Source: CAZTLI01 sp964614375
GTDB lineage: Bacteria; Chloroflexota; Anaerolineae; Aggregatilineales; Phototrophicaceae
Reading direction: 5' to 3'
DNA length: 9,240 nucleotides
Assembly (NCBI GenBank): GCA_964614375.1
Contig: CAZTLI010000202.1
Coordinates: forward strand, 1-9,240
In this document: piece by piece, positions 7,133-9,240 of the stretch
Layout of the letters: the number at the start of each line of letters is the position of its first letter
Position numbering within the stretch: the stretch's first letter is position 1
Notes under the pieces: model-generated
Database searches by the model: none
Seen by the model: only the letters and a program-made list of their open reading frames with translations
Told to the model about the DNA's origin: nothing
Made by a program: the position numbers and the translations under genes

Positions 7133-8350
7133 TTAATTTTCCAGTTCGACGGCCATCGCGACAGCTTCAGCGCCGCCCAGACAGAGTGCCGCGATACCGC
7201 GCTTCAATCCGCGATCTTGTAGCGCGTGAATCAGCGTAATCAACACCCGTGAACCACTGCTGCCCAGTGGATGACCGAGCGCAATCGCGCCGCCATGCAC
7301 GTTAATTTTTTCCAGCGGAATCGCGTGGCCTTCGCGTTCGAGTCCGCGCATATCGGCTAGCACCTGTGCAGCAAATGCTTCGTTGAATTCAAACAGGTCA
7401 ACCTCATCAACTGTCCAGCCCGCTTTTTCGAGCGCGATAGGCACGGCCTTGACAGGCGCATAGAATATCCACGCGGGTTCGACTGCGGCTTGACCATAAC
7501 TGACGATACGGGCGATAGGGGTATGGCCTTTTTTGTCTGCGTATTCTCGGCTTGCGACGACGACAGCCGATGCGCCATCGTTCATGCCCGGCGCATTACC
7601 CGCAGTGACCTGACCATCGCTCTCAAATGCAGGGCGCAATTTAGCGAGGGCATCCAGCGTGGTATCGGCACGAATGGGTTCGTCGGTGTCAATCGTGATG
7701 TCGCCTTTGCGCGAATTGATCACCACCGGGACAATCTCGGCTTTGAATTTGCCTGCTTCGGTGGCTTTGGCCGCGAGTTGATGGCTGCGAACGGCGAATT
7801 CGTCCATCTCTTCGCGCGTGACTTCGAGCTGACGTCCGATGAATTCGGCGGCATTGCCCATGCCCCAATCACATAGCGCACACCATAGACCGTCTTTTTG
7901 CAGCGAATCCTCAATCTGGACATGCCCGTATTTGTTGCCCATGCGTATAGATTTGTTGAGGTAGGGCGCTTGACTCATGCTCTCGACGCCGCCCGCCACA
8001 TAGACATCTCCGTCATCCGCGCGAATGGCACTGCTCGCCAGCATCACACTTTTAAGCCCACTGCCGCAGACCTTATTGACTGCGACACCACCTACATGGT
8101 CGGGTATGCCTGCGCCGATGCTGATTTGGCGGGGAAGGGCTTGTCCGACACCTGCACTGACGACATTGCCGACGATGACCTCGTTGATGTCATTTTTGTC
8201 GATGCCGCTGCGTTCGACTGCCGCACCATAGGCGATTTTACCAAGTTCCGCCGCAGTCAGTGACGATAGTCCGCCCAGAAATTTGCCCTGTGGTGTGCGC
8301 GCTGCCCCAAGAATGACAGCTTCGCGCCCATTTTTTCCATTGCTTGCCAT
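7133..8350 (-). CDS. Thiolase family protein (probable acetyl-CoA acetyltransferase)
   Basis: The protein has 405 residues, a normal length for the family. It condenses two acyl-CoA molecules or cleaves 3-ketoacyl-CoA with CoA in the cytoplasm. The nucleophile is Cys95 in NKVCGSGLKS (92-101). GGVESMSQAPY (120-130), GNAPGMNDGA (251-260) and NEAFA (323-327) are family signatures. His360 in GGAIALGHPLGSSGSR (353-368) and Cys390 complete the active site. The last motif reads CLGGAEAVA (390-398) where most members have CxGGGxG. The YHMG stretch of biosynthetic thiolases is replaced by WGMG (162-165), and GTGP by FYAP (296-299). This points to a divergent subfamily, so substrate chain length is uncertain. 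The start is ATG 8350. The frame stays open to 8449, but that extension overlaps the HIT gene and has no support. The HIT gene stops 7 bases upstream, indicating an operon. Confidence 0.93.
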   Translation of the reverse strand: MASNGKNGREAVILGAARTPQGKFLGGLSSLTAAELGKIAYGAAVERSGIDKNDINEVIVGNVVSAGVGQALPRQISIGAGIPDHVGGVAVNKVCGSGLKSVMLASSAIRADDGDVYVAGGVESMSQAPYLNKSIRMGNKYGHVQIEDSLQKDGLWCALCDWGMGNAAEFIGRQLEVTREEMDEFAVRSHQLAAKATEAGKFKAEIVPVVINSRKGDITIDTDEPIRADTTLDALAKLRPAFESDGQVTAGNAPGMNDGASAVVVASREYADKKGHTPIARIVSYGQAAVEPAWIFYAPVKAVPIALEKAGWTVDEVDLFEFNEAFAAQVLADMRGLEREGHAIPLEKINVHGGAIALGHPLGSSGSRVLITLIHALQDRGLKRGIAALCLGGAEAVAMAVELEN

Positions 8351-8357
8351 TGTGTTC

Positions 8358-8861
8358 TTATCCTTTTTCTGTGAATTTCGCGTTCCAGATTGCTTTAAGG
8401 TCACGATAGGTATTATCGAGTGTGTCGGGTATGACCCGCACTTGTCCAACTGTGCTCATGAAATTGGCATCACCGGGCCAGCGCGGGACGATATGAAAAT
8501 GATAGTGTTCGGCGATACCCGCGCCCGCTGCCTCGCCGATATTTGCGCCTAAATTAAAGGCGTGCGGATTGTAGGCATCTCGAAGTACAGCGATTGCGCG
8601 ATTAAGCGTGACCATGAGGTCCGTCAGACTAGCTGCATCCATGTCTTCCTGAGTTGTAATATGCCCATAGGGCACGACCATGAGGTGTCCGTTGTTGTAG
8701 GGATAGCGATTGAGCGTGACATACACAAATTCTGATCGCGCAATGACGTGTTCTTCATCGTCGCTGCCGGGGTCGTTTTTCTTACAAAACACACAACCTT
8801 CAACCGATTTTCTCTCACCTTTGATATAGGCCATACGCCAGGGTGTCCATAGATGTTCCAT
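8358..8861 (-). CDS. HIT family protein (Ap4A phosphorylase/hydrolase-like)
   Basis: This 167-residue cytoplasmic enzyme of the histidine triad superfamily likely acts on dinucleoside polyphosphates or other nucleotidyl compounds. The triad is HYHFHIVPRW (119-128), with His121 at the position of the nucleophile. It is preceded by NLGANIGEAAGAGIAEH (103-119), the conserved phosphate-contacting region. CVFC (23-26) is a CxxC pair that, with histidines, binds zinc in related proteins. The opening LWTPWRMAYI (4-13) and GHLMVVPYGH (58-67) are close to the group containing mycobacterial Ap4A phosphorylase. The start is taken as ATG 8861; a TTG two codons upstream (8867) is possible. Neither has a clear Shine-Dalgarno sequence, so initiation may depend on an unstructured AT-rich leader. 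It is the first gene of a unit with the thiolase, driven by a strong promoter. The exact substrate is not determinable. Confidence 0.92.
   Translation of the reverse strand: MEHLWTPWRMAYIKGERKSVEGCVFCKKNDPGSDDEEHVIARSEFVYVTLNRYPYNNGHLMVVPYGHITTQEDMDAASLTDLMVTLNRAIAVLRDAYNPHAFNLGANIGEAAGAGIAEHYHFHIVPRWPGDANFMSTVGQVRVIPDTLDNTYRDLKAIWNAKFTEKG
8361..8364 (-). promoter_or_regulatory. Ribosome binding site supporting the thiolase start
   Basis: AGGA on the minus strand lies 10 bases before ATG 8350, inside the last codons of the HIT gene. Together with the family's usual N-terminus (AVILGAARTPQG soon after the start), it supports 8350 over the longer open frame. Confidence 0.6.
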
Positions 8862-8900
8862 AAACAATCATTGAATATTCGTTTGATTGACAGTGTGACG

Positions 8901-8929
8901 ATTATAGAAGCAGGGATAGACGATGACAA
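8901..8929 (-). promoter_or_regulatory. Near-consensus sigma-70 promoter of the HIT-thiolase unit
   Basis: On the minus strand TTGTCA (8929-8924, 5 of 6) is separated by exactly 17 bases from a perfect TATAAT (8906-8901). Transcription would begin near 8894, giving a leader of about 33 bases before ATG 8861. This is the best promoter match in the window. Confidence 0.72.
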
Positions 8930-8959
8930 GGATACCCGGTCTATAATGGCATAGTCAGG

Positions 8960-8989
8960 TTACGTATAGCCGATAGCGCCTGTTATAAT
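8960..8989 (+). promoter_or_regulatory. Extended -10 promoter of the biotin--protein ligase gene
   Basis: The plus strand has TGTTATAAT (8981-8989): a perfect TATAAT preceded by the TGn extension. The -35 region is poor (TTACGT at 8960-8965, spacer 18), as is common for extended -10 promoters. Initiation near 8996 would leave a leader of about 22 bases before ATG 9018. Confidence 0.6.
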
Positions 8990-9017
8990 GCAAGCCGTCT
9001 TTACAACAGGATACACT

Positions 9018-9240
9018 ATGACATGGACAGCCGAAGCATTGTATGACCGATTAGCACCGCGCCCAATTCGATATTTTGACAGTTTGGACAGTACGAATGA
9101 TGTTGCGGCGGACTGGATACGTAAGGGCGCAGAGGCAGGGGCAGCCGTCATCGCAGACGAGCAGTTGAAAGGGCGCGGGCGCAAAGGGCGCTTCTGGCAT
9201 ACCCCGCCGGGTGTGGCATTAGCGGTATCTGTTGTGGTTA
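9018..9240 (+). CDS. birA: Biotin--[acetyl-CoA-carboxylase] ligase, N-terminal part (3' end outside window)
   Basis: The first 74 residues of a biotin--protein ligase are visible. The enzyme makes biotinoyl-AMP from biotin and ATP and attaches biotin to a lysine of the carboxyl carrier protein in the cytoplasm. DSLDSTND (21-28) contains the Ser-Thr-Asn motif near the start of the catalytic domain. KGRGRKGRFW (51-60) is the glycine/arginine-rich adenylate-binding loop, followed by PPGVALAVSV (63-72). The catalytic domain begins almost at residue 15, so there is no N-terminal winged-helix DNA-binding domain as in E. coli BirA. This is a monofunctional (class I) ligase, not a biotin repressor. 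ATG 9018 has AGGA (9008-9011) 6 bases upstream. The gene is divergent from the HIT-thiolase unit and runs off the window. The gene symbol is given for the enzyme family. Confidence 0.92.
   Translation, partial: MTWTAEALYDRLAPRPIRYFDSLDSTNDVAADWIRKGAEAGAAVIADEQLKGRGRKGRFWHTPPGVALAVSVVV

Noticed and set aside
8351..8449. N-terminal extension of the thiolase frame by 33 codons
   Set aside because: It overlaps the end of the HIT gene, and its residues do not resemble thiolase N-termini. ATG 8350 has an AGGA site and the expected start of the fold.
8624..8929. Minus-strand 101-codon open frame covering the HIT start and promoter
   Set aside because: It runs in a different frame through the conserved HIT coding sequence and its promoter elements; no family features are seen.
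8957..8972. GGTTACGTATAGCC as a possible BirA-type biotin operator
   Set aside because: The symmetry is imperfect and it does not resemble the long spaced palindrome bound by BirA repressors. The ligase here also lacks a DNA-binding domain.
8960..9184. Minus-strand open frame of 74 codons overlapping birA
   Set aside because: It is antisense to the conserved ligase N-terminus and has no recognisable features.

Overview
This window looks like ordinary chromosomal DNA from a free-living bacterium. I suspect a member of the Chloroflexota (Anaerolineae-like), because large GT-C-type membrane glycosyltransferases with extracytoplasmic beta-rich C-terminal modules are familiar from that phylum. 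That assignment is inferred from protein style only; the window has no rRNA or other marker gene. It contains seven protein-coding genes, the first and last cut by the window edges. Spacing is tight: the longest gap is about 156 bases, so no stretch over 300 bases lacks a gene. I see no tRNA, rRNA, CRISPR array, insertion sequence or phage gene.

Left part (1-6617): three genes for large polytopic membrane proteins of the GT-C glycosyltransferase type. The first (plus strand, 5' end missing) converges on a two-gene minus-strand unit. A short inverted repeat with a T-rich flank sits between the converging stop codons. The minus-strand pair consists of a 6-pyruvoyl-tetrahydropterin-synthase-related/YfhO-like membrane protein followed by a PMT/ArnT-like (GT39-type) protein. 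They overlap by 13 bases, so they are probably translationally coupled. All three proteins end in copies of what appears to be one beta-sandwich-like module (five copies in total). This shared module is the most interesting signal in the window.

Middle part (6692-8861, all minus strand): a HIT-family nucleotide hydrolase/phosphorylase is followed 7 bases later by a thiolase (acetyl-CoA acetyltransferase type). A small VOC/glyoxalase-fold protein follows with its own strong ribosome binding site and a possible promoter. These are metabolic or housekeeping genes with no evident link to the glycosyltransferases.

Right part (8862-9240): a divergent intergenic region carries a near-consensus sigma-70 promoter for the HIT-thiolase unit and an extended -10 promoter for a plus-strand gene. 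That gene encodes the N-terminus of a biotin--protein ligase lacking a DNA-binding domain, and it runs off the window.

The genes probably form four transcription units: the cut glycosyltransferase; the membrane-protein pair, possibly read through from the VOC gene; HIT-thiolase; and birA. The likely theme of the left part is transfer of sugars from lipid-linked donors onto cell-surface molecules, but no substrate can be read from the sequence. I found no convincing new defence or mobile system.
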